This document shows, piece after piece, positions 1 through 9,437 of a stretch of 64,000 nucleotides of DNA; positions within the stretch are counted from its first letter, which is position 1, and each line of letters starts with the position of its first letter. The position numbers and the translations under genes were made by a program. The stretch covers positions 1,116,001-1,180,000 of the forward strand of contig NZ_LT984803.1 of the NCBI RefSeq assembly GCF_900250115.1, in the 5' to 3' direction. Below the pieces are notes generated by a model. It worked only from the letters and a program-made list of their open reading frames with translations. It did not search any database and was not told the DNA's origin. This DNA is from Cupriavidus taiwanensis (GTDB lineage Bacteria; Pseudomonadota; Gammaproteobacteria; Burkholderiales; Burkholderiaceae).

Positions 1-33
1 TCTGCAGGTTTTCTGGCCATAGGGAATGCCATA

Positions 34-699
34 ATGGCGCACATGACCCCCGAGCTGACTCCCGCGCGCCGCTACCGTGGCGCCGAAGCCGAAGAGCGGC
101 GTGCCCAGCGCCGCGCGCAACTGGTCGCCGCGGCCGTGCAGGTTTACGGTGAGCGCGGTTACCAGAACGCCACGGTCAAGGCCGTGTGCGAGGCCGCGGG
201 CCTGACCGAACGCTATTTCTACGAGTCATTCGCCAACAGCGAGGCCCTGCTGCTGGCTTCGTTTCAAACGGTGACCCACCGGTTGCTGCACACGCTGGTG
301 CAGGCGGGCGAGGCCGCCGGACGCGACGGACCGCCACGGGCGCTGGCGATGCTGCGTGCCTATTTCGGCGCGCTGCAGCGCGAACCGCGTTCGGCGCGCG
401 TGTTCCTGGTGGAGATCCGCGGCGTCAGCAAGCTGGTCGACGGCGCGCTGGCCGACTCGCTGGATGAGTTCGGCGGGCTGCTGGCGCAAGCGCTGCTGCC
501 GCCGGGGCGCGAGCGCGATCCGCTGCTGGCGGCGGGCGTGGCGGGCGGCGTGGTCCACCTTGCCGTGCGCTGGATCCGCCACGGCTACAGCCCCGATGTC
601 GAGGTGGTCGCGCGCACCGCGCTGCAGCTTGCGCTGGTCCTGGCGCGCGCGCCCGAGCCGGCCGCGGCTACAGCGCCGGCGCCGGGGTTTTCTCCCTGA
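34..699 (+). CDS. TetR/AcrR-family transcriptional regulator
   Basis: The product is a 221-residue predicted DNA-binding repressor. An N-terminal TetR helix-turn-helix spans about residues 28-72, ending in the typical TERYFYESFANSEALLLA segment; the rest is an alpha-helical ligand/dimerisation region that I cannot assign to a ligand. The start is uncertain. The ATG at 34 has an AGGGA stretch 8 nt upstream, but the in-frame ATG at 43 lies 7 nt after a CATAAT box at 30-35 and could be used on a leaderless transcript. The 3' end overlaps the 3' end of nth by about 30 bp, tail to tail. Its target is unknown, and the gene upstream of it lies outside the window. Confidence 0.85.
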   Translation: MAHMTPELTPARRYRGAEAEERRAQRRAQLVAAAVQVYGERGYQNATVKAVCEAAGLTERYFYESFANSEALLLASFQTVTHRLLHTLVQAGEAAGRDGPPRALAMLRAYFGALQREPRSARVFLVEIRGVSKLVDGALADSLDEFGGLLAQALLPPGRERDPLLAAGVAGGVVHLAVRWIRHGYSPDVEVVARTALQLALVLARAPEPAAATAPAPGFSP

Positions 700-1312
700 A
701 CTCGCACAGCGGCTCGATCGCGCAGTGCCAGCATTCCGGCTTGCGCGCCTTGCACACGTAGCGGCCGTGCAGGATCAGCCAGTGATGGGCGTCGTGCAGG
801 AATTCATGCGGCACGCACTTGAGCAGCTTCTGCTCGACCACGTCCACGTTCTTGCCCGGCGCCAGGCCGGTGCGGTTCGAGACGCGGAAGATATGCGTGT
901 CGACCGCGATGGTGGGCTGGCCGAAGGCGGTGTTGAGCACCACGTTGGCGGTCTTGCGGCCCACGCCCGGCAGCGCCTCCAGCGCTTCACGCTGTGCCGG
1001 CACCTTGCCGCCATGGCGTTCGACCAGGATGCGGCAGGTCTCGATCACATGCTTGGCCTTGGTCTTGTACAGGCCGATGGTCTTGATGTATTCGCTCAGG
1101 CCGGCTTCGCCCAGTTCCAGCATCTGCCGCGGATTATGCGCCACCGGGAACAGCCGGCGCGTGGCCTTGTTCACGCCGACGTCGGTGGCCTGCGCCGACA
1201 GCAGCACGGCGATCAGCAGCTCGAATGGCGAGCTGTACTCCAGTTCCGTGGTCGGGGCCGGATTGACTTCGCGCAGCGTCTCGAAGATGGCACGGCACTT
1301 GGCAGCGTTCAT
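668..1312 (-). CDS. nth: Endonuclease III (DNA glycosylase/AP lyase)
   Basis: This 214-residue base-excision-repair enzyme removes oxidised pyrimidines from DNA and nicks the abasic site. The helix-hairpin-helix [13 protein letters not shown] carries the catalytic lysine, VDTHIFRV carries the catalytic aspartate, and the C-terminal Cys-X6-Cys-X2-Cys-X5-Cys motif ([11 protein letters not shown] then AIEPLC) ligates a [4Fe-4S] cluster. The length matches E. coli Nth (211 aa). Its ATG overlaps the rnfB stop codon by 4 nt (ATGA), so the two are almost certainly co-transcribed and translationally coupled. Confidence 0.97.
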   Translation of the reverse strand: MNAAKCRAIFETLREVNPAPTTELEYSSPFELLIAVLLSAQATDVGVNKATRRLFPVAHNPRQMLELGEAGLSEYIKTIGLYKTKAKHVIETCRILVERHGGKVPAQREALEALPGVGRKTANVVLNTAFGQPTIAVDTHIFRVSNRTGLAPGKNVDVVEQKLLKCVPHEFLHDAHHWLILHGRYVCKARKPECWHCAIEPLCEFREKTPAPAL

Positions 1313-2130
1313 GGTTCTTTTTTTAGGTCGTTGGCCGGGTCCTGGGCGGGCTTGGCTTCGTCCTGCCGCGGCGTCAGCCCGGCGCGCGCGCGCCGCGCTT
1401 CGGCGGCGTCGATCTGCGCCTGCACCGCGGCCGACACGTTGTCGGTATTGCGCGGCCGCGCGGCCTGCTGCTTCTGCCGCGCGCGTTCGATCGCGGCCTG
1501 GATGATGGCGCGCTTGCGTTCCTGCGCGGCGCGCTCGGCATCGTTCTCCGGCGTCTCGGCCTGCACCGCGGCAAGCTTGGCGGCGGCCTTGGCGGCCAGC
1601 CGCGCATCGTTTTCCTCGCGCTCGCGCACCTGCCGCGCAGTGCGCGCCAGGTAGCGTGCGTGCGCGGCATCGGCCTGCGCCTGCGACCACGCGTCCCAGC
1701 CGGTACGGTCGCCGGTGACCGGCACCATATCGATGCAGTCGACCGGGCAGGGCGGCACGCACAGGTCGCAGCCGGTGCACAGCTCGGGGATCACGGTGTG
1801 CATCTGCTTGGCGGCGCCGGCGATGGCGTCGACCGGGCAGGCCTGGATGCAGAGCGTGCAGCCGATGCACAGGCTCTCGTCGATGCGGGCGACCGCGCGC
1901 GGTTGCTCGGTGCCGCGTTCCGGATCGAGCGGCAGGGGCTCCGTGTCCAGCAGCGCGGCCAGGCGCACGATGCCCTGCGCGCCGCCGGGCGGGCAACGGT
2001 TGCAGGCGGCTGCGCCGCTGGCCATGGCCTCGGCATACGGGCGGCAGCCGCTGAAGCCGCACTTGGTGCACTGGGTCTGCGGCAGCAGCGCCTCGAGACG
2101 GTCGGCGAGGGACTTGGCGACGGGATTCAC
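1309..2130 (-). CDS. rnfB: RnfB/RsxB-like iron-sulfur protein
   Basis: This is a ferredoxin-type electron-transfer protein. It has an RnfB-type four-Cys cluster motif near the N-terminus (CTKCGFSGC and a later CNRC), then two [4Fe-4S] ferredoxin motifs ([12 protein letters not shown] and [12 protein letters not shown]), then a long charged, Ala-rich helical tail. No other rnf/rsx genes are next to it, as is usual for the stand-alone beta-proteobacterial form, so it may not be part of a full Rnf pump. The start is unclear: the GTG at 2130 gives about 273 aa and begins just before the conserved region, but no Shine-Dalgarno sequence is visible, and TTG codons at 2145 and 2157 are alternatives. 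The gene overlaps nth by 4 nt; supplying electrons or clusters to Nth is only a guess. Confidence 0.82.
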   Translation of the reverse strand: MNPVAKSLADRLEALLPQTQCTKCGFSGCRPYAEAMASGAAACNRCPPGGAQGIVRLAALLDTEPLPLDPERGTEQPRAVARIDESLCIGCTLCIQACPVDAIAGAAKQMHTVIPELCTGCDLCVPPCPVDCIDMVPVTGDRTGWDAWSQAQADAAHARYLARTARQVREREENDARLAAKAAAKLAAVQAETPENDAERAAQERKRAIIQAAIERARQKQQAARPRNTDNVSAAVQAQIDAAEARRARAGLTPRQDEAKPAQDPANDLKKEP

Positions 2131-2407
2131 GACAACGGACGGCAATTCAGGGGACAAGAGCGGGGTCAAAAAGGCGCACCAGCAGCCGCAACGGCAGCGG
2201 CGCCAGCGTGGCGGCGACCAGCGGCACAGCACGAAATTTGCGCGGTGCTGTGAGCGGTTGGCGACATAACGGCGGCCCTGTCGGGGCGGACAATGTGCTG
2301 GCGGCCCGTGCGGCACTGGGGTCTCTGCGGACCCTGCGGTTTTCGCGCCGCAAGGGATTATCCCCGATTTCGCCGGCGGACAGAAACGGCGATGATGCGC
2401 GTCGCGC

Positions 2408-2430
2408 GGCCGGATTGCCGCAATCCGGCC
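2408..2430 (+). promoter_or_regulatory. 23-bp palindrome, candidate TetR operator
   Basis: Two perfect 11-bp inverted arms (GGCCGGATTGC and GCAATCCGGCC) are separated by one base. The palindrome contains the TTGCCG that could serve as -35 and ends 5 nt before the CATAAT -10 box of the downstream TetR gene. This size and position fit an autoregulatory operator, but binding is inferred. Confidence 0.6.
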
Positions 2431-2435
2431 TGTGC

Positions 2436-2441
2436 CATAAT
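2436..2441 (+). promoter_or_regulatory. Probable -10 box of the second TetR gene
   Basis: CATAAT lies 24 nt before the ATG at 2466. A TTGCCG at 2415-2420 is a weak -35 candidate with a short 15-nt spacer. Confidence 0.4.
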
Positions 2442-2465
2442 CCGCGCAACGATCGACCACACCCC

Positions 2466-3101
2466 ATGTCAACAGAGCCCAAGACCAAACGCGACCCGGA
2501 AGGGACGCGCCGACGCATCCTCGCTGCGGCCACCGAGGAATTCGCCAAGGGTGGTCTGGCCGGCGCCCGCGTCGACCAGATTGCCCGGCGCGCGGAAACC
2601 AACGAGCGCATGCTGTATTACTACTACGGCAGCAAGGAGGGCCTGTTCCTGGCGGTGCTCGAGAAGCAATACGCTAACTTCCGCGCCGCCGAAGAGCAAC
2701 TGCACCTGGTCGACGAAGACCCGGTCGAGGGCGTGCGCACGCTGGCCCGCTTCGTCTGGGACTGGTACTACGAGCACCCCGAGTTCATCCGCCTGGTCAA
2801 CAGCGAGAACCTGCACGAGGCGCGGCACCTGAAGAAATCCGCGCAGCTGCAGCAGCTGATCAACCCGGTGGTCGACGTGCTCGCCGACGTGATCCGGCGC
2901 GGCCAGCAGCAGGGGCTGTTCCGCGACCATATCGACGTGCCGCAGTTCTACCTGACGATTTCCGCGCTGGGTTACTACGTGCTGTCGAACCGCTACACCA
3001 TCAGCGCCGTGATCGGCCGCGACGTGGCGTCGCAGCAGGAACACGAGCGCTTTGCCGAACTGCACACGGACATGCTGCTGAGCTACCTGAAGAAGCCCTG
3101 A
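2466..3101 (+). CDS. TetR/AcrR-family transcriptional regulator
   Basis: The product is a 211-residue predicted repressor. The HTH covers about residues 15-62 ([16 protein letters not shown] through [15 protein letters not shown]). The C-terminal region, with [18 protein letters not shown], resembles the ligand-binding domain common in regulators of this subgroup. The ATG at 2466 is the first codon of the conserved region and follows a -10 box and a large palindrome (2408-2430), which suggests autoregulation. The gene is convergent with phaZ and separated from it by a terminator. Control of phaZ or of polyester metabolism is possible from position only; there is no direct evidence. Confidence 0.93.
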   Translation: MSTEPKTKRDPEGTRRRILAAATEEFAKGGLAGARVDQIARRAETNERMLYYYYGSKEGLFLAVLEKQYANFRAAEEQLHLVDEDPVEGVRTLARFVWDWYYEHPEFIRLVNSENLHEARHLKKSAQLQQLINPVVDVLADVIRRGQQQGLFRDHIDVPQFYLTISALGYYVLSNRYTISAVIGRDVASQQEHERFAELHTDMLLSYLKKP

Positions 3102-3126
3102 GCCGCCGGCAGCGCTGCCCGGACAG

Positions 3127-3156
3127 AAACGCTCGCTTGCGCGGGCGTTTTTTTTT
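3127..3156 (+). terminator. Intrinsic terminator after TetR gene
   Basis: A 10-bp stem (AAACGCTCGC / GCGGGCGTTT, one G-T pair) with a 4-nt loop is followed by six further T. It lies between convergent genes; the stop codon of phaZ (3155-3157) sits in the T run. Confidence 0.85.
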
Positions 3157-4423
3157 ACTTGCTAGCCACGGCCACCGGGGCCTGGTGGTATTTGCGGATA
3201 AACTCGCGCAGCTGCGGGTAGATGTCCTCGCGCCAGCGCCGGCCCGAGAAGATCCCGTAGTGGCCGCAACGCTCGGCGTTCAGGTGCAGCTTGCGGTTTT
3301 TCGGGATGCCGGCGCACAGGTCGTGCGCGGCGGCGGTCTGGCCCGCGCCGGAAATATCGTCGAGCTCGCCCTCGATGGTCATCAGCGCCGTGCCCTTGAT
3401 GTCCTGCGGGCGCACCGGCTTGCCGTCGATGGCCCAGGTGCCGTTGGCCAGGCGGAACTCCTGGAACACCTCGCGGATGGTGTCGAGGTAGTACTCGGCG
3501 GCCATGTCGAGCACCGCGTTGTATTCATCGTAGAAGCGCACGTGGGCCTCGGCGTCGTCGGCATCGCCCTCGACCAGGCTCAGGTAGTAGTCATAGTGCG
3601 ACGACAGGTGCCGGTCCGGGTTCATCGCGACGAAGCCGGCATGCTGCAGGAAGCCCGGGTAGACGCGGCGGCCGTGGCCGGGATAGTTTGCCGGCACGGT
3701 GTAGATGACGTTGTTCTCGAACCACTCGTAGGACTTGTTGGTCGCCAGCGAGTTGACCGCGGTCGGGCTTTTGCGGGCGTCGATCGGGCCGCCCATCATG
3801 GTCATGGTGCGCGGGGTCTTCTCGCCGGCGGACGCCATCAGCGAAATGGCGGCCAGCACCGGTACCGTGGGCTGGCACACCGAGATCACGTGCAGGTTCT
3901 CGGCGCCGATATGGCGGATGAATTCCTGGATGTAGTAGATGTAGTCGGACAGGTGGAAGGCGCCTTCCTCGACCGGCACCATGCGCGCGTCGATCCAGTC
4001 GGTGACATAGACCTTGTGGTCCTGCAGCAGCGTGCGCACGGTGTCGCGCAGCAACGTGGCATGGTGGCCAGACAGCGGCGCGGCCACCAGCACCACGGGC
4101 TCGTCCTTGAGCAGCTTGATGGTCTCGGGGTCGTCGGCATAGCGCTTGAAGCGCAGCAGCTTGCAGAAAGGCTTTTCCAGCACGGTCTGCTCGACGATGG
4201 GGATGTCGCGCCCGTTGGAGCGCACCGACTTGATGTCGAACGCCGGTTTTTCGTATTCCTTGCCGAGCCGGTACAGCAGTTCGTAGCCGGCGGCCAGGCG
4301 GGGTGCGCCAGGTACCAGCGACATCGGGCTGAGAGGGTTGGTGAAGGTCTTGGCGGTCGCCTGGGCCCACGCGGTCAGCGGGTGCAGGATCGAGCGCTGG
4401 AACTCATGCAATTGATAGAGCAT
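3155..4423 (-). CDS. phaZ: Intracellular poly(3-hydroxybutyrate) depolymerase
   Basis: This 422-residue enzyme mobilises stored PHB granules in the cytoplasm. It belongs to the PhaZ1-type intracellular depolymerases, which use a Cys nucleophile in place of Ser. Counting from the ATG at 4423, the triad falls at Cys183 (SVCQPTVPVL), Asp355 (EGELDDISGA) and His388 (CGHYGIFSG), the positions known for the Cupriavidus necator enzyme; this supports both the start and the genus. No signal peptide is seen, as expected for a granule-acting cytoplasmic enzyme. An upstream in-frame extension to 4486 exists but precedes the conserved start. The Shine-Dalgarno sequence is weak. Confidence 0.97.
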   Translation of the reverse strand: MLYQLHEFQRSILHPLTAWAQATAKTFTNPLSPMSLVPGAPRLAAGYELLYRLGKEYEKPAFDIKSVRSNGRDIPIVEQTVLEKPFCKLLRFKRYADDPETIKLLKDEPVVLVAAPLSGHHATLLRDTVRTLLQDHKVYVTDWIDARMVPVEEGAFHLSDYIYYIQEFIRHIGAENLHVISVCQPTVPVLAAISLMASAGEKTPRTMTMMGGPIDARKSPTAVNSLATNKSYEWFENNVIYTVPANYPGHGRRVYPGFLQHAGFVAMNPDRHLSSHYDYYLSLVEGDADDAEAHVRFYDEYNAVLDMAAEYYLDTIREVFQEFRLANGTWAIDGKPVRPQDIKGTALMTIEGELDDISGAGQTAAAHDLCAGIPKNRKLHLNAERCGHYGIFSGRRWREDIYPQLREFIRKYHQAPVAVASK

Positions 4424-4730
4424 GCCGTTTCTGCCTGGTCTTACTGAGAATGCGTACCACCAAGTAACAATGTACTGACAATACACCTTGGATCGTGTGG
4501 CGCCGATTATGCCTGAACCGAACGACCGTGCTAACGATCTTGCTTTGCAGCATATACCTTAAAGTACTTCCCTATGCGCGGAACACAATAAGGCATAGGC
4601 CTGATTTTTCGGTGACAACGTCCTACAACATCGCAAACAAATGCAAAAAGCGGCCGAAGCCGCTTTTTTGTTATTGCTTTGTGATGCAAGCGCCAGTTCC
4701 CGCTGTTGCGGCGCGGCAACTGGTGGCGGG
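4424..4730. other. Intergenic region phaZ / tyrB
   Basis: About 307 bp separate two minus-strand genes. It holds the tyrB terminator (4646-4669) and the AT-richer leader/promoter region of phaZ (about 4440-4640). I could not pick a convincing -35/-10 pair for phaZ and see no gene or RNA. Confidence 0.5.
4646..4669 (-). terminator. Intrinsic terminator of tyrB
   Basis: Read on the minus strand, a 9-bp stem AAAAGCGGC/GCCGCTTTT closes on a stable TTCG tetraloop and ends in a T run. The T run on the plus strand makes it potentially bidirectional. Confidence 0.85.
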
Positions 4731-5927
4731 TTACATCACGGCTGCGATCGCGTCGACGACTGCATCGATGTTGCGGCTGTTCAGCGCCGCCACGCAGATG
4801 CGGCCGGTGCCGACGGCGTAGATGCCGTGCTCGTTGCGCAGGCGGTCGACCTGGGCCGAGGTCAGGCCCGAGTACGAGAACATGCCGCGCTGGGCCTTGA
4901 CGAAGGAGAAGTCGCCCGGCACGCCCTTGGCGGCCAGCTTGTCCACCAGCGCGTGGCGCATCAGCTTGATGCGGTCGCGCATTTCGGCCAGTTCTTCTTC
5001 CCACATGGCGCGCAGTTCCGGGCTGTTCAGCACGGTGGCGACCACAGTGCCGCCGTGGGTCGGCGGGTTGGAATAGTTGGTGCGGATCACGCGCTTGACC
5101 TGCGACATCACGCGCTGCGCTTCTTCCTTGCTGGTGGTGACGATCGACAGCGCGCCGACGCGCTCGCCATACAGCGAGAAGCTCTTCGAGAACGAGCTCG
5201 AGACGAAGAACGGCAGGCCGGAGTCCGCGAACAGGCGCACCGCGGCGCCATCGGCATCGATGCCGTCGGCAAAGCCCTGGTAGGCCATGTCCAGGAACGG
5301 AATCAGGTTGCGCTCCTTGACCAGTTCGACCACTTGCTGCCACTGCTCGGGCGACAGGTCGACGCCGGTCGGGTTGTGGCAGCAGGCGTGCAGCACGACG
5401 ATGGTGTTGGCCGGGAACGACTTCAGCGATTCCACCATGCCGGCGAAGTTCAGGCCGTGGCTGGGGGCGTCGTAGTAGGCGTAGTTGACTACCGGGAAGC
5501 CGGCGGACTCGAACAGCGCGCGGTGGTTTTCCCAGCTCGGGTCGCTGATGGCGACCTTGGCCTCCGGGTACAGGCGCTTCAGGAAGTCGGCGCCGATCTT
5601 CAGCGCGCCGGTACCGCCAAGTGCCTGGGCCGTCACCACACGACCTTCCGTGATCAGCGGAGATTCCTTGCCGAACAGCAGCGTCTGCACCGCCTGGTCA
5701 TACGCCGCGATGCCTTCGATCGGCAGGTAGCCGCGCGGGGTGGCGGTGCTCAGACGGGCTTTTTCTGCCTCCTGGACGGCGCGCAGCAGGGGGATTTTCC
5801 CTTCGTCGGTGAAGTACACGCCAACGCCCAGGTTGACCTTGGTCGGGCGGGTGTCGGCATTGAAGGCTTCGTTGAGGCCCAGGATCGGGTCGCGCGGGGC
5901 CATCTCGACGGCAGAAAACAAACTCAT
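4731..5927 (-). CDS. tyrB: Aromatic/aspartate aminotransferase (class I)
   Basis: This 398-residue PLP enzyme transfers the amino group of aspartate or aromatic amino acids to 2-oxoglutarate. Family landmarks are NLGVGVYFTDEGKIPLL near the N-terminus, HACCHNPTGVD (about 180-190), the PLP lysine K248 in SSSFSKSFSLYGERVG, and the R-containing VKRVIRTNYSNPP segment. The length and sequence place it in the AspC/TyrB (Ia) group; which substrate dominates cannot be read from the sequence. It ends in its own terminator and is divergent from uvrB with a 172-bp gap. Confidence 0.93.
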   Translation of the reverse strand: MSLFSAVEMAPRDPILGLNEAFNADTRPTKVNLGVGVYFTDEGKIPLLRAVQEAEKARLSTATPRGYLPIEGIAAYDQAVQTLLFGKESPLITEGRVVTAQALGGTGALKIGADFLKRLYPEAKVAISDPSWENHRALFESAGFPVVNYAYYDAPSHGLNFAGMVESLKSFPANTIVVLHACCHNPTGVDLSPEQWQQVVELVKERNLIPFLDMAYQGFADGIDADGAAVRLFADSGLPFFVSSSFSKSFSLYGERVGALSIVTTSKEEAQRVMSQVKRVIRTNYSNPPTHGGTVVATVLNSPELRAMWEEELAEMRDRIKLMRHALVDKLAAKGVPGDFSFVKAQRGMFSYSGLTSAQVDRLRNEHGIYAVGTGRICVAALNSRNIDAVVDAIAAVM

Positions 5928-6099
5928 TTGGAATCTCGTGGTCGGCTATGTGAAAAACGGAAGGCGTAGAATGCTCCGTACTGCGCTGGAGGCTGGCAGG
6001 CCCGGCCGCGCTCTTCTTGGCTTGAAGCGGGGGCTGACAACCCCAAGATTCTAGCGTAATCCGCCCGTTTTCCTCAGGTATTTCCCTAGTCGCGCCCCT

Positions 6100-8184
<2,085 letters not shown>

Positions 8185-8212
8185 TACGCCGCAATGCCCG
8201 GCGCGCTTCGCC

Positions 8213-8218
8213 TATAGT
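8213..8218 (+). promoter_or_regulatory. Possible -10 box for the small gene at 8266
   Basis: TATAGT lies 48 nt upstream of the ATG, in the short gap after uvrB. No clear -35 is seen. Confidence 0.3.
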
Positions 8219-8265
8219 GAAATCCTCGGCGGCGCCTACAGCAGAGGCGCTGCAAAGGAGGCACG

Positions 8266-8487
8266 ATGGAACGCCAGTTTGAATACGGCGGCTACGCGGT
8301 GGTGGTCACCGCGGTCCCGAATGCCGCCGGCGGCTTTGCCGCGCAGATGCGCATCGCCGACGCGTTCGGCGAACCGACCGGGCCGAGTTTCGAGGCGATC
8401 GCCGGCGACGCGCCGACGCCCGAAGCCGCCATTGCCCTGGCGGAGGCGGGCGCGATGCGCGCGATCGACGCGGGCGAGGTCAGCTAG
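8266..8487 (+). CDS. Small conserved-type hypothetical protein (73 aa)
   Basis: The product is unrecognised. It is a 73-residue acidic protein without signal peptide or membrane segment, beginning MERQFEYGGYAVVVTAVPN. The evidence for a real gene is a near-perfect Shine-Dalgarno sequence (AAAGGAGG, 5 nt before the ATG), a -10-like box upstream, and third-position GC bias as in its neighbours. The sequence looks like a short beta-strand/helix domain (strands at about 3-18 and 22-33, Ala-rich helix 50-68). It may share a transcript with the next small gene, 40 bp away. Confidence 0.7.
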   Translation: MERQFEYGGYAVVVTAVPNAAGGFAAQMRIADAFGEPTGPSFEAIAGDAPTPEAAIALAEAGAMRAIDAGEVS

Positions 8488-8527
8488 CGCGCCGGCGGGT
8501 ACCCCCATATCCCGTGGAGACACCACA

Positions 8528-8770
8528 ATGACCGACATCGGCGAATGGAAAAAGAAGGTCTATGAAACCCACGAAGTGCAAGTGCAGGTCAGGCAGCGTT
8601 CACAGAGCGAATGGTCGTACACCGTGCGCGTCTGCCGCCCCGGCACCAATATCCGGGCGGCCGGCACGCTGACCGATAGCTCGCGCATCACCGACCACTA
8701 CAAGTCGGCCGAGGCCGCGCAGGTGGCCGGGTTTGCGCACGGCGAGAGGCTGGCCAAGCAGCTCGCCTAG
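8528..8770 (+). CDS. Small hypothetical protein (80 aa)
   Basis: The product is unrecognised: an 80-residue soluble protein starting MTDIGEWKKKVYETHEVQVQ. GTGGAGAC in front of the ATG is a weak ribosome binding site. The pattern of alternating charged and hydrophobic residues (about 14-38) suggests a small beta-sheet followed by a helix (58-78). It is in the same direction as the 73-aa gene and about 40 bp behind it, so the two may be co-expressed. Confidence 0.65.
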   Translation: MTDIGEWKKKVYETHEVQVQVRQRSQSEWSYTVRVCRPGTNIRAAGTLTDSSRITDHYKSAEAAQVAGFAHGERLAKQLA

Positions 8771-8866
8771 CGCCGCGATCCGTCGCGACCCGCGGCAAGC
8801 CCGGCCGGCGCAAAGGGCGGCAGGTAGAATCGCGCCTGCCTTGCCACCTTGCCAAGCCTTGATCCG

Positions 8867-9355
8867 ATGAAGCCATACGCCATCCTGATGTGTTGCATGG
8901 GAAATATCTGCCGTTCTCCCACGGCGGAGGGCGTGCTGCGCGCCAAGCTCGATGCCGCCGGGCTGGCAGCGCTGGTTGAGCTGGATTCCGCCGGCACGCA
9001 TGAATACCACCTCGGCCGCGCCCCCGATCCCCGTACCCAGCGCCATGCGTTGCGGCGCGGCTATGACCTGTCGGCGCTGCGGGCGCGCAAGGTCGGCGTG
9101 CCGGACTTCGAGCGCTTCGACCTGATCCTGGCGATGGACCGCGAGAACCTCGCGGGCCTGCTGCGGCTGCGCCCGGATGCCGCCGACAAGGTGCGGCTGC
9201 TGATGAGCTTCGCCACCCGCCACGACGCCGACGAGGTCCCGGACCCGTATTACGGCGAAGGCGACGGCTTCGAGCGTGTGCTCGACTACATCGAGGATGC
9301 CTGCGACGGCCTGGTGGCCGAACTGCGCCAGCGCCTGCAGCATCCGGCCGGCTGA
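8867..9355 (+). CDS. Low-molecular-weight protein tyrosine phosphatase
   Basis: This is a 162-residue cytoplasmic phosphatase. The P-loop CMGNICRSPTAEG (about 8-20) matches C-X5-R-S with the nucleophilic Cys and Arg, and VPDPYYG near residue 120 carries the general-acid Asp. The length is usual for the family. No exopolysaccharide or kinase gene is adjacent, so a Wzb-like role is not suggested by context. The ATG at 8867 is chosen; an in-frame TTG at 8849 would add six residues. A TAGAAT box at 8825-8830 is a candidate promoter element. Confidence 0.94.
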   Translation: MKPYAILMCCMGNICRSPTAEGVLRAKLDAAGLAALVELDSAGTHEYHLGRAPDPRTQRHALRRGYDLSALRARKVGVPDFERFDLILAMDRENLAGLLRLRPDAADKVRLLMSFATRHDADEVPDPYYGEGDGFERVLDYIEDACDGLVAELRQRLQHPAG

Positions 9356-9437
9356 GCCGGCCCGCCGCACGGTCTTCCCCGGCCCCCGCCGCGGCGTGCT
9401 GCGCCCGCCGCCGGCGGCCCGATCCCGACGAGAATCC

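Larger units (their letters stand above)
2131..2465. other. Divergent intergenic region rnfB / TetR
   Basis: This is about 335 bp between divergently transcribed genes. I find no convincing gene in it. On the plus strand it holds a 23-bp palindrome (2408-2430) and a CATAAT -10 box (2436-2441) ahead of the TetR gene. The open frames crossing it show no recognisable protein family and are overlapped by other frames, as expected for high-GC DNA. Confidence 0.6.

Noticed and set aside
5928..6099. LexA box upstream of uvrB
   Set aside because: I looked for a CTGT-N8-ACAG type dyad and found none.
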